Source: Bathymodiolus brooksi
Lineage: Eukaryota > Mollusca > Bivalvia > Mytilida > Modiolidae
Assembly: GCA_963680875.1 (NCBI GenBank)
Contig: OY804579.1
Location: 32,411,804-32,475,803, forward strand
DNA: 64,000 nucleotides
Reading direction: 5' to 3'
Below the pieces are notes generated by a model that had not been told where the DNA came from, did not search any database, and was given only the letters and a program-made list of their open reading frames with translations. Below, one piece after another: positions 13,901 to 28,900 of the stretch. A program made the position numbers and the translations under genes. Positions within the stretch are counted from its first letter, which is position 1. The number at the start of each line of letters is the position of its first letter.

Positions 13901-16900
13901 ATTGCTGTATCTGGTATGTTATGTATTATGTTAGAATGTGTTATTGCTGTATCTGGTATGTTATGTATTATGTTAGAATGTGTTATTGCTGTATCTGGTA
14001 TGTTATGTATTATGTTAGAATGTGTTATTGCTGTATCTGGTATGCTATGTATTATGTTAGAATGTGTTATTGCTGTATCTGGTATGCTATGTTATGTATT
14101 ATGTTAGCATGTGTTATTGCTGTATCTGGTATGCTATGTTATGTATTATGTTAGCATGTGTTATTGCTGTATCTGGTATGTTATGTATTATGTTAGCATG
14201 TGTTATTGCTGTATCTGGTATGCTATGTTATGTATTATGTTAGCATGTGTTATTGCTGTATCTGGTATGCTATGTTATGTATTATGTTAGAATGTGTTAT
14301 TGCTGTATCTGGTATGTTATGTTATGTATTATGTTAGAATGTGTTATTGCTGTATCTGGTATGCTATGTTATGTATTATGTTAGAATGTGTTATTGCTGT
14401 ATCTGGTATGTTATGTATTATGTTAGAATGTGTTATTGCTGTATCTGGATTGTTGATTTATTCCAAAATATCTTTCCTGGATGCTTAAATTTTAAATCGA
14501 AGACGAAAAAAAAAATGGAATGATGACTATCATAATATGTAAAGTATTAAGTATGGTAAGTAAATCGTCAATATTACCAGGTATTAGCTACGATGGTAGA
14601 ATAAAAAATGTATACACATTGTAGTTAAATGTAGCGAAATCGGATTCCTTTCTCCATAGCCACAATAAGATACATCACACACACTATTGAAAAATAAATA
14701 GAAATGTCATTCAAATAAAATGTGTTGCTTGACAATATAAATAAGATAATATTTCTTTTTATTTTACTATTAAACACCAAACACGCTACAATTACAAAAC
14801 TTGTCTTACCAATCATGAACATTATGGTTGACGTAGTACGATTCTTTGTTTCTATTATTAGTCGCTCTCTGTCATATTTGACAGTTCTCTCTGTTTTATC
14901 ATTCACAATCCAAGAGACTATGATAGACAGCAAGAGTATCTGTAATACCAGGGACAAATTAAGTTGTAACGTATTAGAGATGTCACATATACTGTATATA
15001 CAATCGGGACCCGTCGTGGTTGTGATCTTATGATAGTTGGATTTATAACTACCTATGCAATCAGTGCCTATAACCACTAACGTGGTGTGTTCGAATTTCG
15101 CTCAGAGATGTACTCGATACAACATTATGTAATAAAGCTTTGACAGTGACTTGCGACAGGTCGGTGGTTTTCTCCGAGTACTCCGGTTTCCTCTACCAAT
15201 ACAATTGACCGCCACGATACATATACATGTATATATATAACTGAAATAGTGTTGAAAATGGCGTTAAACATCATTAACCAAGCCAACCTGAATGAGATAT
15301 GCTGTCTTTTCATAGTACGAAAATAATGAATTACAGATATTAGCTAAAGTGGCTGCATGTATTGTTGCTTAATAGAGCAGTACTTTGTATGTTGGCATTA
15401 TCTACATATGTATGTAGCAATCAAAATAATAAAAAATGGAATTCATCAAAATTCAACCAAAAAACGAGAATCTCCATTAATAAACGATTTTCGTTGACAA
15501 TATGTATTATCGTTATTTTGTATATTGTAATAGAGTTACCTCTGACATAAATCTGGAAAAATGGAACACAATACCTGAAAAATCATAGTGAGTTAGTCAT
15601 ACCAACGACATCAATCATGAAAAATGTATTTCGTGCAAAACGAAATATGATTATAGAAATAAAATGTTGACTCGGATGTTTGGTTTTTGCAAAAGCTTGT
15701 AAAATGTTACTTTACCTATCATGTTGACTCGGAGATACTTGTATGATAAATGACTATCATCTGGAATAAACCGAATTCGGTCGAGAACATAATAATCCCT
15801 ATTAAAGATATAATTTGCATTTTTTAAGGGACCGGTCATAATTTTTCCTCACATGGCCTGCTAATTATATATCATAAATAAGCAGCTCCAAAATACGCAT
15901 ATTATGTGACACCCCCCCCCCCCCCCTCACTAATATAAAAAAGAGATGTACAACAGATACACAATAGATCATTCCCTAATTTGTTGAAACTTGTTTAAAA
16001 TGTAGTAGGCTTGAAGCTGGTAAAAAAAAATTACATGACCCCCATGTTTCAAGTTCATAAAATATCTGACCCACCTTTTCTAAATTTGCATGACCCTTAC
16101 ATATTCCGGTCCCATGACGATAAATAATGAATGGTTCCTCGGAAAACAATCTTGGTAACACGGTCACTTAAATATTTAATATTATATAGTATTATCTGAG
16201 GTTCTAATGTTTTGATTGACTTGAAATTAGTAACTAATCATGAGATTGGTAAGATACATGCCTTGTTGAGTTATTGTGATTTTGTCGTTTCCGAGTTATA
16301 TCCCTTGATGTTTTCGTTTAGGTTTTTATATTCTTATCTACAGTCTAGTATTTTTAAGTTTTATTTATTGAATTGAGGTACAAACATTGCTATATAAAAC
16401 CATAAATGTACCTTTACTGGATCTATGATAAGCATAGCCTCAAAGAATGATAAAACGAAAGCCAGCAGCCATTCCTCTGATTTGGTTTTTCTCCATTCCA
16501 TACTATATAAAATTAGGAAGAAACCCGAGACAAGTACTGCAGCTGTAGCAAATCCCCACGCTATAAAACGACACCAAAATGGCAATGGCAGCTGTGATTC
16601 GTTCATAGTCATACTGGATCTATCGGTAATCTCTCTATTATCTACATATTGTGGGAAATTTTTCTGGCGATGTCTGGAATTTCTAAATAAGTAAGTAATT
16701 AATAGTACTGGAATTGTCGCTATGAACGTACTAAGAAATGATATGTAAAAACTAGATAAGGACATCTTTAAAGGTCCCATTGTAATCTTCTTCCCAGTGT
16801 CTTGTCCGTAAAACATGGCATTGGTTATCATTGTTAGAAACAATAGCACTAGACAACATTCCAATCTCTGTACTCGTGTAAAATTACTCTGATCGGGTCG

Positions 16901-19900
16901 TATAGCTACTGACAACCAAAGATGACTCTCAGTCGTGTTTTCTCTGACGTTTTCGGTAAATAGAAAAGAGAATCGTTTCATGTCTGCTTTACTGGTCACG
17001 GGAACGATGCATTCGATACTACCATACTCATCATCTAGTGATAGCCACGTGTCAAAAATAAACACATGCCTGAAATAATAAGAATAGGTGTCACATATAT
17101 AAACACATGCCTGAAATAATAAGAATGAACGTCATATATAGCCACGTGTCAAACATAAACACATGCCTGAAATAATAAGAATAAGCCTCATATATAAACA
17201 CATAACTAAAACACATGCCTACAATAATGACAATGCGTGTCAAACATAAAGACATGCCTGAAATAATTATGGTGTCAAACATAATCACATACTTGAAGCT
17301 AGCACATTCCTAAAATAATGGCAGCAAGTCTCTAAATAAACGCACACCTGAAAAATGGCAATATGTGTCATTCATAAAACGCGTGCCTACAATAATGACA
17401 ATATGTGTCAAACATAAACACATGTCTGAAATAGTAGCAATACATGTCAAAAATGTACATGTAAATAGATGCCTGAAATATGTTTATATGAAGCGCAGTC
17501 ATAGGTGACCATAGCCGATTTTGGAGATTTTGATTTTTGGTTTACTTGTTCCAAAAACTTTCTAAATTAATTGGCGTTCCAACCTTCGACTTTGAGCGTA
17601 CCTGATGAAGGTTATTCCAGAAACGCGTCAAGTGCACTAAATTTGATATCTACGTTTTTATTCGTAATGAAAACTAATAAATGTCATGAACATTCGTTTT
17701 TATCACGGTTCCCCGAAATTGTATTGGAATGAAATATGTATTTCTTCATTAATTATTATCAACTTTATCATAGTATTAATTGCTCTAGAAAATTGATTTT
17801 TGTGTTGGTGCAAAAGAAATAATTAATCATGTTCATAAAAATATGAGAAAGTCTATAGCAATTATAAAGCAAAAATCAGTTTTTCAATATATAACAATGA
17901 CAACTAGAATATAAAGAAACAAAGGTAGCATACATATCAAAGGGACGGTGTTAGAAATAAACATCACATATATCAATACTGATACAGTACACCAGATGTA
18001 CATTTATGTGTTTAACTTCTTCGTCTATTCTTCAAAATTGTTCATCATTATTTAGTATCCGGATTCGAACGTTTAGACTACTCGTTATCATGTATCCCGT
18101 CATGAATGGAAGTCAATACCTTTTGTCACTGTAAATACGAAATCCGTGTTGTAATGTTTATGCATTTCATCATTGTTTGGCATCCAGATTCGAATTTGTA
18201 TACTGTTGGTCAAAGTTTTGAAATCCACATTCTATTACTGATCTGACCACGATACCTATGTTAATTTCATGATCAAGGTGTCACGTACATTATGACGCTA
18301 TGTATATATAACATTTAACATATATTGGGTATGGTTAGTTATGTACGCTGTTACCCTTACTTCTCCTGTGTCTGAATGTCTTCTATCATTATCTTAGCAA
18401 GGTACCATGATGCATCATGTCCTACTCCACTATTGTCATGCCAAATCTTCATAGCCGTTGGATCTCCAATACGCCTTGTTTTGCTCATCACAAAACGTCT
18501 TACACTACCGGTAGAAAACCCCTAAAATATCATTACAACGTGTATAGTGTAGCTTTATTGACAATGAAAAACTTAAGTAAGAATGTGTTTAGTTCATTGT
18601 GAATCATTCCAACTGATCAGTGAGTCATATTTAAAAAAAAACCTTTCTGTGTTTGACATTTCATATTGCACCATGCAGAATATCTGTTCCTCAGCTTGAT
18701 GTAGTAGTGTTTTTCAATGTAAACTGATGCATATCCTAGATAGCTTAATTTATGACACGATCGAATATAGAGAGCTGGAAATAAGGAAACTCTTATTCTC
18801 ACCCCTTGGATAAAGTAGTCCGTTAGTTTAGGTGGAAAAGATTTTTCTATCTTACCCCGGCTCCAGGGTAAGACAAGCTACACGCCGTTTTTCCCGCAAA
18901 ATTGTTTTCCATTGTTGAATTAAATTGTCGATATATAGTGTCTTGACAGTATTTCACAATAAAATACAATAAAATACAATGTATTTTATTTATAAATATA
19001 TTATAAATGCTACTACAACAGCGATAAATGCCTGTAAAAATTTTTATTTGACGTTGATCAAAGGGAGGTAATTGTTTTTATTTACGTCACCTAACAAGGG
19101 AGAGTACTCTATATTTTCTCAACGTAAACAAATATATAAAGAGATGAGAAAAAGAGGCAAACATCGTAAAAGGTGCAAGATTTTGTTTATTGTAGAATCT
19201 ATCACAAGTTTGTTTACTTTATTATTTTGAACCTCTTTAAAGTTGTAAAATGAAAATCTTGTTTTATTTTAATATGAAACCGGCACGGCCTTGAATGCTC
19301 GCGCATCTGAAAATTATCTGGCAATTTCATCAAAAAGTGTCGAGATTTTTTGGGCCGAGATATATTAGGGACGACGTTTTTTAGGGCCGAATCTAGTCTC
19401 ATTCAATCGAGCTGTCGTTCCTTTATTCGAGTTATCGTTCCTTACGAAATCTCAAAAGTTAACTTCCGCGTAGAAACAAAAATTCTTGTCAGTATGTCAG
19501 AAGAGATTTAATAAATTAAAAAATATCAATATAAGTAAAACAAGCTAGCAAAATGACTTTTATTACATATGGGTTCCGGGTTTCAGTGGTATCGGACGTA
19601 CGAGAGAGGGTACGAGACCTCAGGATCACATTTGCGCTTTATGTTAAGAAGATCTTCATTAGTTGAGTGTGTTAGTGTGTTACCCGGAAACCGGTGTTTA
19701 CAAAACGTAGAATTTTTTTTTCTTCGACAATATGTTCAACCATGTTTGTTAAAAAATCCTAAAGTACACATTTTATACCATAAAGAGCTCGCTTAAGCTC
19801 GCATATTACGTGGCATTTTGGTCCTGGCGTCTGTGATACGGTTCGCAAATTAATGCACCAAACTACACAACAAGTAAACAAACATTGACACGGTAGAAAG

Positions 19901-22900
19901 GGGTGAGAAAAAGAGTCAAACACCGTAAAAGGTGCAAGATAGTACAATCTGTGACACCCTCGGATAAGATTTAAATCGTATTGGACTCGGACAAGCCTCG
20001 TCCGATACGATTTAAATCTCATATCCAGAAATTGAGGGTACTTTCCTCATAAATATTCATCATATTTAAATTAGATTTTGATCACGTGACTGCAGTTTCA
20101 AGCTTATTAGATTTGTCAAAAAATAGCCTATAGTACGGAAATTCAATGTGTCCGTCAATGATTCGAAAATTAAAAGTTATTGTTTATTTCCGCAAAGTTT
20201 TTCTTCTGTCAAATTTCAAATATTTTTGTTTTGTAACGATTTTAGACATGTCTTTGATATCGCGATCATGCAAAAATGATCATATTATATTTAATGTGGG
20301 AAGCTAGAAATATAAGGTTAGTTAATATAATTACATGTATTATTGAGGAATCTAAATTAATTTCAGAAAATATGTCGCCAAATGTCATTCATTGTTAAAT
20401 TTTGTGTCACACGCCACCAGTTTCATGTATTTCAGACATTTTTACATAGACTCTTAAGGCCAAAAAAGGGTTCGTCGCCTCGGATTTTCATTTAGTCCAG
20501 GAACCTCGAATATTTAATTGTTTTCATTAATTTTTATTTCATTTAATTCAGCTTGATTCAATGTATCATTTTCAAGTTCAGAAAATGACACACATGCAAT
20601 TATGAATGATATCGTCTATATAGATCATATGAAAATTGCAGACGTCCCAGCGTCGCCATCTTAGATATGCAAATGAGCAAAGTACCCATCATTTCTGGCT
20701 ATGTTACCCTCGGGTGTCACAGATTTTACTATCTTGCACCTCTCCCGGTGTTAGACCATATATTTCTTTCGTAAATGGTCATTTTCGGGTTGAGACGACC
20801 GAGTTAAGACGAGTGCACGTGCACTCGTCTTTACTCGTTGTGACATCCAATCAGAACGTTTCTAACAAGAAAACAATCGTTTAAATATATATCCTAAGCC
20901 GGGAATGTCACATTATATACCCTGTCTGATAGCTGAATAACAGATATATTACGGATTTAACCATTGGGTTTTTTTTCAAATACAGACTCCAACCGTATTA
21001 AATATATTTGTGTCTTTTATTTTCCCTTTTTTCGTATTTCTAGATGTCCTTTTCCGTACCTTTGACGTCATTCTTCAATGACGTCAAAATATGTGTCACG
21101 TCATATTTCATCTCATGAAGGAAAATACTGTACTTTCAATAAAATAATATGAGACAGGCAACCTGTTTGAAGGACGAAGTCCTAAAATTTCAATAATACG
21201 ATGATCCGTACACGCAATTACGAACAATTTCGATGATATTGACCGTGACATTTGATAATGAATTTGACCAAATTGTCAATTGATGAAGCTAATTGCATGT
21301 TCATATTTCAGATTAAACACCAATATTCCTTTTGAATCATAGCTCATATATTATTCAATGCATTTTTACGGGTTTTAACTTAGAACAGATTTTCATGACC
21401 CCGTTCTAGTCAATCTGTGACCTAGATCCGGACACAATTTCGAACGACATCATAATAACCTTTCTAGTGTAAATTATTTAATGACAACTGTTAAAATTGA
21501 AAGAGCATTCATTCATTTACGTTCACATATCTATTTGTATATAATACACATGACATAAAAACCTTTCCTTTATTCATACCATAAATGTGTGCCAGTTTGC
21601 ATTCGGAATTCCTTGGACTCTTCAATGAATAAGGTACATCACGGATTTTGACATTTTGGGATAGATCAAGGTAACGAAAATGTATCCTATTATATTGACT
21701 GTTTTTGTTTTAATTTCAATGTGTTCTACATATGCATAGAACCAGGAGATCATATTCTTTCCAATTACAGGCATAAGATAACAAAATATGCGTACCTCAA
21801 TGAATTTTAGCGATAGATTCCAAGTGCAATTGTCGATCGTTTTCTGTTTACAAATATGAAAACCCGTCGTCTACAACATTCAACAACTGCGCATGAATAA
21901 TTTTCTCCCAAAACACGAGTAATTTAGCGGGGTATCTATTTATAAAAGCATTTTTTTATTTCATGTTTTGAAGGAACAATTAGGGGACATACTTTTTATT
22001 TCGTTCGTAATTGCGTCCGGTGAGGCTATTATCTTTTATTTTTAATGAATTGTGCAGCCGATTTGTTATGGCGTTCATTTTACCTACGCCGCTCTTCCAT
22101 AGGGAGTTTCGTAGAAAGAGATTTTTTTATTAGAATTTTATTAAAAGTTTATTTCGATTTTGCAGAGAGTAAATAATCAAAGAATTGGGAATTTTTCATT
22201 GAAATATATTTCTTTTGCGTTTCTAAATTATCAGTTGATCTATTTTTTAAACTTCCGGTGAGCAGATTTTTGGCTATCAATATAGAAGGAAAAATCGGAC
22301 AGCTTACCGTTAGAAGGACTTCGTCCTTTAATATGAGACAGGCAACCTGTTTGAAGGACGAAGTCCTAAAATTTCAATAATACGATGATCCGTACACGTT
22401 AGCCTCACCGGACGCAATTACGAACAATTTCGATGATATTGACATTTGATAATAAATTTGACCAAATTGATGAAGCTGATTGCATGTTCATATTTCAGAT
22501 TAAACACCAATATTCCTTTTGAATCATAGCCCATATATTATTCAATGCATTGTTACGGGTTTTAAACAGATTTTCATGACCCCGTTCTAGTCAATCTGTG
22601 ACCTAGATCCGGACACAATTTCGAACGACATCATAATAACCATTCTAGTGTAAATTATTTAATGACAACTGTTAAAATTGAAAGAGCATTCATTCATTTA
22701 CGTTCACATATCCATTTGTATATAATACACATGAAATAAAAACCTTTCCTTTATTCATACCATAAATGTGTGCCAGTTTGCATTCGGAATTCCTTGGACT
22801 CTTCAATGAATAAGGTACATCACGGATTTTGACATTTTGGGATAGATCAAGGTAACGAAAATGTATCCTATTATATTGACTGTTTTTGTTTTAATTTCAA

Positions 22901-25900
22901 TGTGTTCTACATATGCATAGAACCAGAACCAGAATCATACGGATAGGGATTAATATAAGTTCTTGTAACTTGTTTCCCAATCCTATTAATTTCTTCTTAT
23001 TATGTAATGTATATAGCTGAATATTGTAATGTTATATTGAATTAATTAATCAAATATGTTTAAACTAACCAGAAGATCATATTCTTTCCAATTACAGGCA
23101 TAAGATAACAAAATATGCGTACCTCAATGAATTTTAACGATAGATTCCAAGTGCAATTGTCGATCGTTTTCTGTTTACAAATATGAAAACCCGTCGTCTG
23201 CAACATTCAACAACTGCGCATGAATAATTTTCTCCCAAAACAAGAGTGATTTAGCGGGGTATCTATTTATAAAAGCATTTTTTTAATTCATGTTTTGAAG
23301 GAACAATTAGGAGACATACTTTTTATTTCGTTCGTAATTGCGTCCGGTGAGGCTATCATCTTTTATTTTGAATGAATTGTGTAGCCGATTTGTTATGGCT
23401 CATTTTACCTACTTACTGTACGCCGCTCTTCCTGTCGGGAGTTTCGTAGAATAAGATTTTTTTATTAGAATTTTATTAAAAGTTTATTTCGATTTTGCAT
23501 AGAATAAATAATCAAAGAATTGGGAATATTTCATTGAAATAGATTTCTTTTGCGTTTCTAAATTATCAATTGATCTATTTTTTAAACTTCCGGTGAGCAG
23601 ATTTTTGGCTATCAATATAGAAGGAAAAATCGGACAGCTTACCGTTAGAAGGACTTCGTCCTTTATTACCAAAAATCGTATAGCCGTTAGAAGGGCTTCG
23701 CCCTATATTAGTGAGAAAAGCTCAAATATCAGTAGAAAGCTACTTAGTTTATCAATCGGTGTCACAAAAGTCAATTTTATGTGATGTGTATTTCATAACG
23801 CTCAATCTTATGATATTGATCTGATAATTTATGCAAATTAGTTACTGATCAATGGCGGGGGTCTCTAGGAGTTCGCGATAGTGAAAGTTGTTGGTTTACG
23901 GAAGAAATAAGTACTTACATGCGTTGTTGGCAAAGCCCGGGTGATCTTCCACTCACGATAGAAATTTTTCTTTCTTTTCGCTCGTTTCGCTGCGCTCCAC
24001 TCGCGAAAAGACATAAAATTTATATCACTCGTGGAAGATCACCCGGTCTTTCCCAAGAACGTATGTAAGAACTTATTAGTCTCAGTTCTAGTTTTTATAC
24101 CAGTTCCTCTTCTCGTTTTATATTAACTTTTGTATGTACCATAATAAGGTATTCAAAGAAATGAATTAATCTCGATTTAATATACCATTCTCATATATTG
24201 ACCTACGTTCACAACCTTAAGATCACAATACAGGGATGAAATGTATGTTCTAACTAAAACCAAGTTATATGAATGGATAGTTTATCAGTGTAGATTTCCC
24301 CCAGAAATATATTAAACTTTTTTGTTGTTGGAAAAAAGTCCTCAAACAATGCTACAAACCTGGTGATGTTCATCATCTAGACGTCTAACAAAATTACAAG
24401 GATATGGGTCTTCTCCGTCAATAATGATGAAGCAGACATTGGATTTGGTTCCAGCGTGTCTGTGTAATCCAGTATAGACAGTTACTATGTACAAATAATC
24501 ATCATTTTCGACATTGTCCACTAAGTATGATATGGTCCACTGTTAAAACACCATATTTATCAATATAAAGCATAGGATATGTACAAGTACTCGTCACATT
24601 ATAATGTGAAACAACAAATTATATATATATAAATACAATATACGTACATTGTCGGTAAATATAAAATTTATTTGTACGAGCTTTAGAAACAGGCAGAATA
24701 GCGAGCTTTTCAGGCCTGTTTCGCAGCGAGTACAAAGGAATTTTATATTTAACGACAATGTACGTATATTGTGTTTATCCTGCAATGTCAAAAAGTCGGA
24801 AAACTTGTCAGATTTAAACAAAAAGGACAGAAACAAGCGTCATTCCTCGCCTTTCATAACTGTTGTCAAGGGTGTCTTTTTCGTGGTCCGCGTTACATTA
24901 GTACCAGTTTCATACTTGTCTGCGCCCTCCGCTGTACATAGCTACAGGGTACCAGGAAAGTTTATTCGTAGGCTGAAAAGTTTATTCGTAGGCTGAAAAG
25001 TTTATTTGTCTAGTACGAATAAAGCAAACATTTATTGGTATAGCATATTTGTACAGCAAATGTACTGATTGCAGGATAAATATTAATACATTATACATTA
25101 AGAATAGAGTAAAAATCGGATACAATTAATCATCACATAACAGTATGAAACGACACAATGTCAAACATGTTATATACATTAATATAAGAAGAGTTTGAAG
25201 ATACCAACAGTCAGAATCAGTAAATTGAACAACGATTAACAAAACACTACACAGAAAACTAAAGATTGAGCAACACAAACCCCACTAAAAACTGGGGTGA
25301 ACTCTGGTACTCCGGAAGGGTAGGTAGTTCTTACTCCACATGTGACATCCGTCGTGGTTCTCTTGTTTCAAACCCGGTGATAAGAACACATCCGTGGTTA
25401 CCTGTGACACAGATACTCCGTACCTGTTAACTAAGTCATGGTGACGACCATGAAGCTTTCGAAGTGATGACACCAACTTAACCAGCAGTAACCCAGACCC
25501 AGCACGAACCTCCGGCTGAGCAGCAACCCTTCATCAAGGAAATCACGATAGGAACCACACGATCTTGAACATCGGATCAGCTGAGAGATATGCACTTCAT
25601 ATGCAGGTGTCTTTGTAATGTTGCTACACATAAATGGAGAGTTCGCAATGGGAAAATTGAAATCACCTCTTGTGTCGTATAGTTTCGTTCTTAACCGGTC
25701 CTCACTGTTAATATCAAGATGTAGGTCAAATATAGAACGGATTGGTGTGTGGGTGGTTATGTGTGTCTCTTGCCACGTTCTCTATCATATAACGGATCGA
25801 TATGTAGGCGGTTATGGGTGTCTCTTGCCACGTTCTCTATCATACAACGGATCGATATGTAGGCGGTTATGTGTGTCTCTTGCCACGTTCTCTATCATAT

Positions 25901-28900
25901 AACGGATCGATATGTAGGCGGTTATGTGTATTTAATGCAACACTCTCAAATATTGTATACCGGATCGATATGTAGGCGGTTATGTGTGTCTCTTGCCACG
26001 TTCTCTATCATACAACGGATCGATATGTAGGCGGTTATGGGTGTCTCTTGCCACGTTCTCTATCATATAACGGTTCGATATGTAGGCGGTTATGAGTGTC
26101 TCTTGCCACGTTCTCTATCATATAACGGATCGATATGTAGGCGGTTATGTGTGTCTCTTGCCACGTTCTCTATCATATAACGGATCGATATGTAGGCGGT
26201 TATGTGTGTTTAATGCAACACTCTCAAATATTGTATACCGGATCGGTATGAAGGCGGGTATGAGAGTTTATCGCCACATTTTCTTATATATTCTCAGTTT
26301 TATTGGTGCAGTCAACCGATATCCTGTAACAAGTCCTTGACGAACTTCATCACATAACCATGAATCGAGTAAGTGGTAATCGGCAGTGATGTCTTAGTTA
26401 AATGTAAACTATTATACGATAACGATAACCTGGGCATAATGAAGTGAACATAAAACGATAACCACTCAAATCAAAGTTAAGTAACAACATCTTCTTCATT
26501 GAGAGGACAATATTGTGGTATAAGTAAATATAGTGATATAAGTATATTCTAAAAAAAAAACCTGCATATGTGAATTGTAGCCTGTTCTGCTTCAGGAATA
26601 TCAGGATCTTATGACTTTTCAATGATGATAAGAAACTTTGAGGTCATGTTTAAGACATAATACGCCATGTAAGGTAGTGTTTACTGCTTGTTTCTGTGGT
26701 TGTTCTTCAAATTTTTAATTATGCTTTATATTGTTTGCAATGTTGTTATATTATTTTGATTTAGTTCTTTGTGTTAGGGTTGATGTCTAACGCCACTTTC
26801 TACAATATTTCAGTGATATTACGGTGGTCAGTCTTATTGGTGAAGGAAACCGAAGTACTCGGAGAAAACCACTGACCTGCCGCAAGTCACTGACAAACTT
26901 TATCGCATAATAGTGTATCGCGTACACCTCGCCTGAGCGCGATTCGAACTCACAGCGTAAGTGCTGATAGGAACTGATTGCATATGTAGTTGTAAATCCA
27001 ACTACCATACGATGACGAACACGACGGCCCGTAAATGAATAATAAAAGATAAAAATAATTATTTATAATTCTAGAGGATACCCTTCTAATATCCTTTTTA
27101 TCTTGTCTAAATGCCCAAACACATATCAATATGTAAATGATTAAAAGGCATATAACAGTAGAAAAAACAGCAGCATTGTCTTTCAGGTCAAACTTAGAGA
27201 AGACAGAACTGAGGTCAATGGTGTTTGGGGGTACGTAGAATGTTGTAGCGAAACTGTTCCCTGGTGGATTAGTACATTCACAAACTGTTTCGTTTAATGT
27301 TGACAGAGTAGATACCTAAAATTAAATAACATTTGTAAAAATAACACATAACTGAATTAGAGTAATATAATATACAGTGACTCTTTTTATGTTAATATTT
27401 TTGTTTGAAATACATTTATAATCGAATGTTTTAAGGTCTTTATAGTTCCATTTACATTGTTTGATGTTTTCGTCAAATATTCCAAGGAGTGTAACTCTCA
27501 TAAACAAAGTAAACATGACCTTGACATTTCTCATACATTTTCCATGTAGAACAATACTTCGGTTAGACGTCGTTTCAAATGACAAATACAATTTCATTTG
27601 TGTGCATACTGGTACCAGACTGTGCCTTTGAACATCAGAATTATCTTGAATGTGTGTCAATATTAATGTCACAATACTCCCTGGAGGATTTACCCAAGCT
27701 ACATTCGTATTTACTATTGGCCCCACTTTACAGCGTCAGAAAAGGCACAATAAATTAGATTTTATCTTTATATTGTAGAACACAATTATTTTGTTATTCC
27801 AATTTCATTCGTAATATTCATGAGTAATAATATCATACAAGAGGAAATATTTGTTTGTAATGGTTCAACATCCTAATTAATTAGAGATTGTATCATATTC
27901 TAGTTCTCGGTAATTAAACATTTTACAACTAGAAGTACTATTCTACATTTACCAAGGACTTATCTCATTGTGTGTATGGTTCCTCACTCCTTTAAAGCTA
28001 ATATATTTACCTTACAAGACGTCTTATCCCACTGTTGGACGTCTTGGTTCCACACCCTACAACCAGTAGTAACACCACCGATACCATATTCTACTAGATT
28101 AGTCTGTGTTGATCTCTTACGTCTAGATGATGCTACAGTTGTATTATAGCCTAAGGTACACAGAATAACAATGTGTAATATTCGTTTAATCTCAAAAATC
28201 TATATCGATCAACAATTTGGTTTTTGCTTTGTTTTGTTTTGTCTTTGTTTTTGTTTTTTTGTTTTTTGCTTTTGTATTTTGTTTTGTTTTCATACATTTT
28301 TCCTTATCTAATTTTCACTTTTGAAGACATTGCTTTTTTTCAACATTAAAAGGAAAAAAAAGATACCAAAGGAGTAAACAGAAGCCGTAAATCGAAGGAC
28401 ATGCCATACAATGTTAAACGACAAAACGACAAACAGAGGTCAATAAAACACAAATAGAAAATTGAAGAATGAACAATAAGAACCCCACTAACAACCCGGA
28501 GTGACATCAGGTGCTCCGGAAGGGTAGGCAATACCTGTTCTACTAGTGGCACCTGTCGTGTTACTCGTGATTTATATCCGCTGATAAATCATGAAAAGAG
28601 AAAGGACATGACAAATATGACGTTATAACTCATTAAATACAAAGACATATGATGTGCTGTTATAACTCATTAAATAGAAATACATGTGTACGTTTAGGCA
28701 GACGAACAATCATTTACATTAAAATTATCTTGTGTATATATCTTTCGTGGCCATATACTCATCTTCTTGACAATATATCTAATATATCATAGAACAATCT
28801 GTAGGACTACCCTTTATACAGACTTGTTTTCTGGGTATTCACTCCGTTTAATACATATGTAATTGAGCAAAAACCGATCGTATTTATGACCACAAATAGT

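Noticed and set aside
10364..14523. Many plus-strand ORFs of 60-270 codons rich in Cys, Tyr, Ile and Met
   Set aside because: All are frames through the 18-bp and 47/42-bp arrays.
14625..15077. The full 150-codon minus ORF as coding
   Set aside because: Only 14,810-14,939 is exon by splice sites and phase; the flanks are intron that happens to be open, including part of a SINE.
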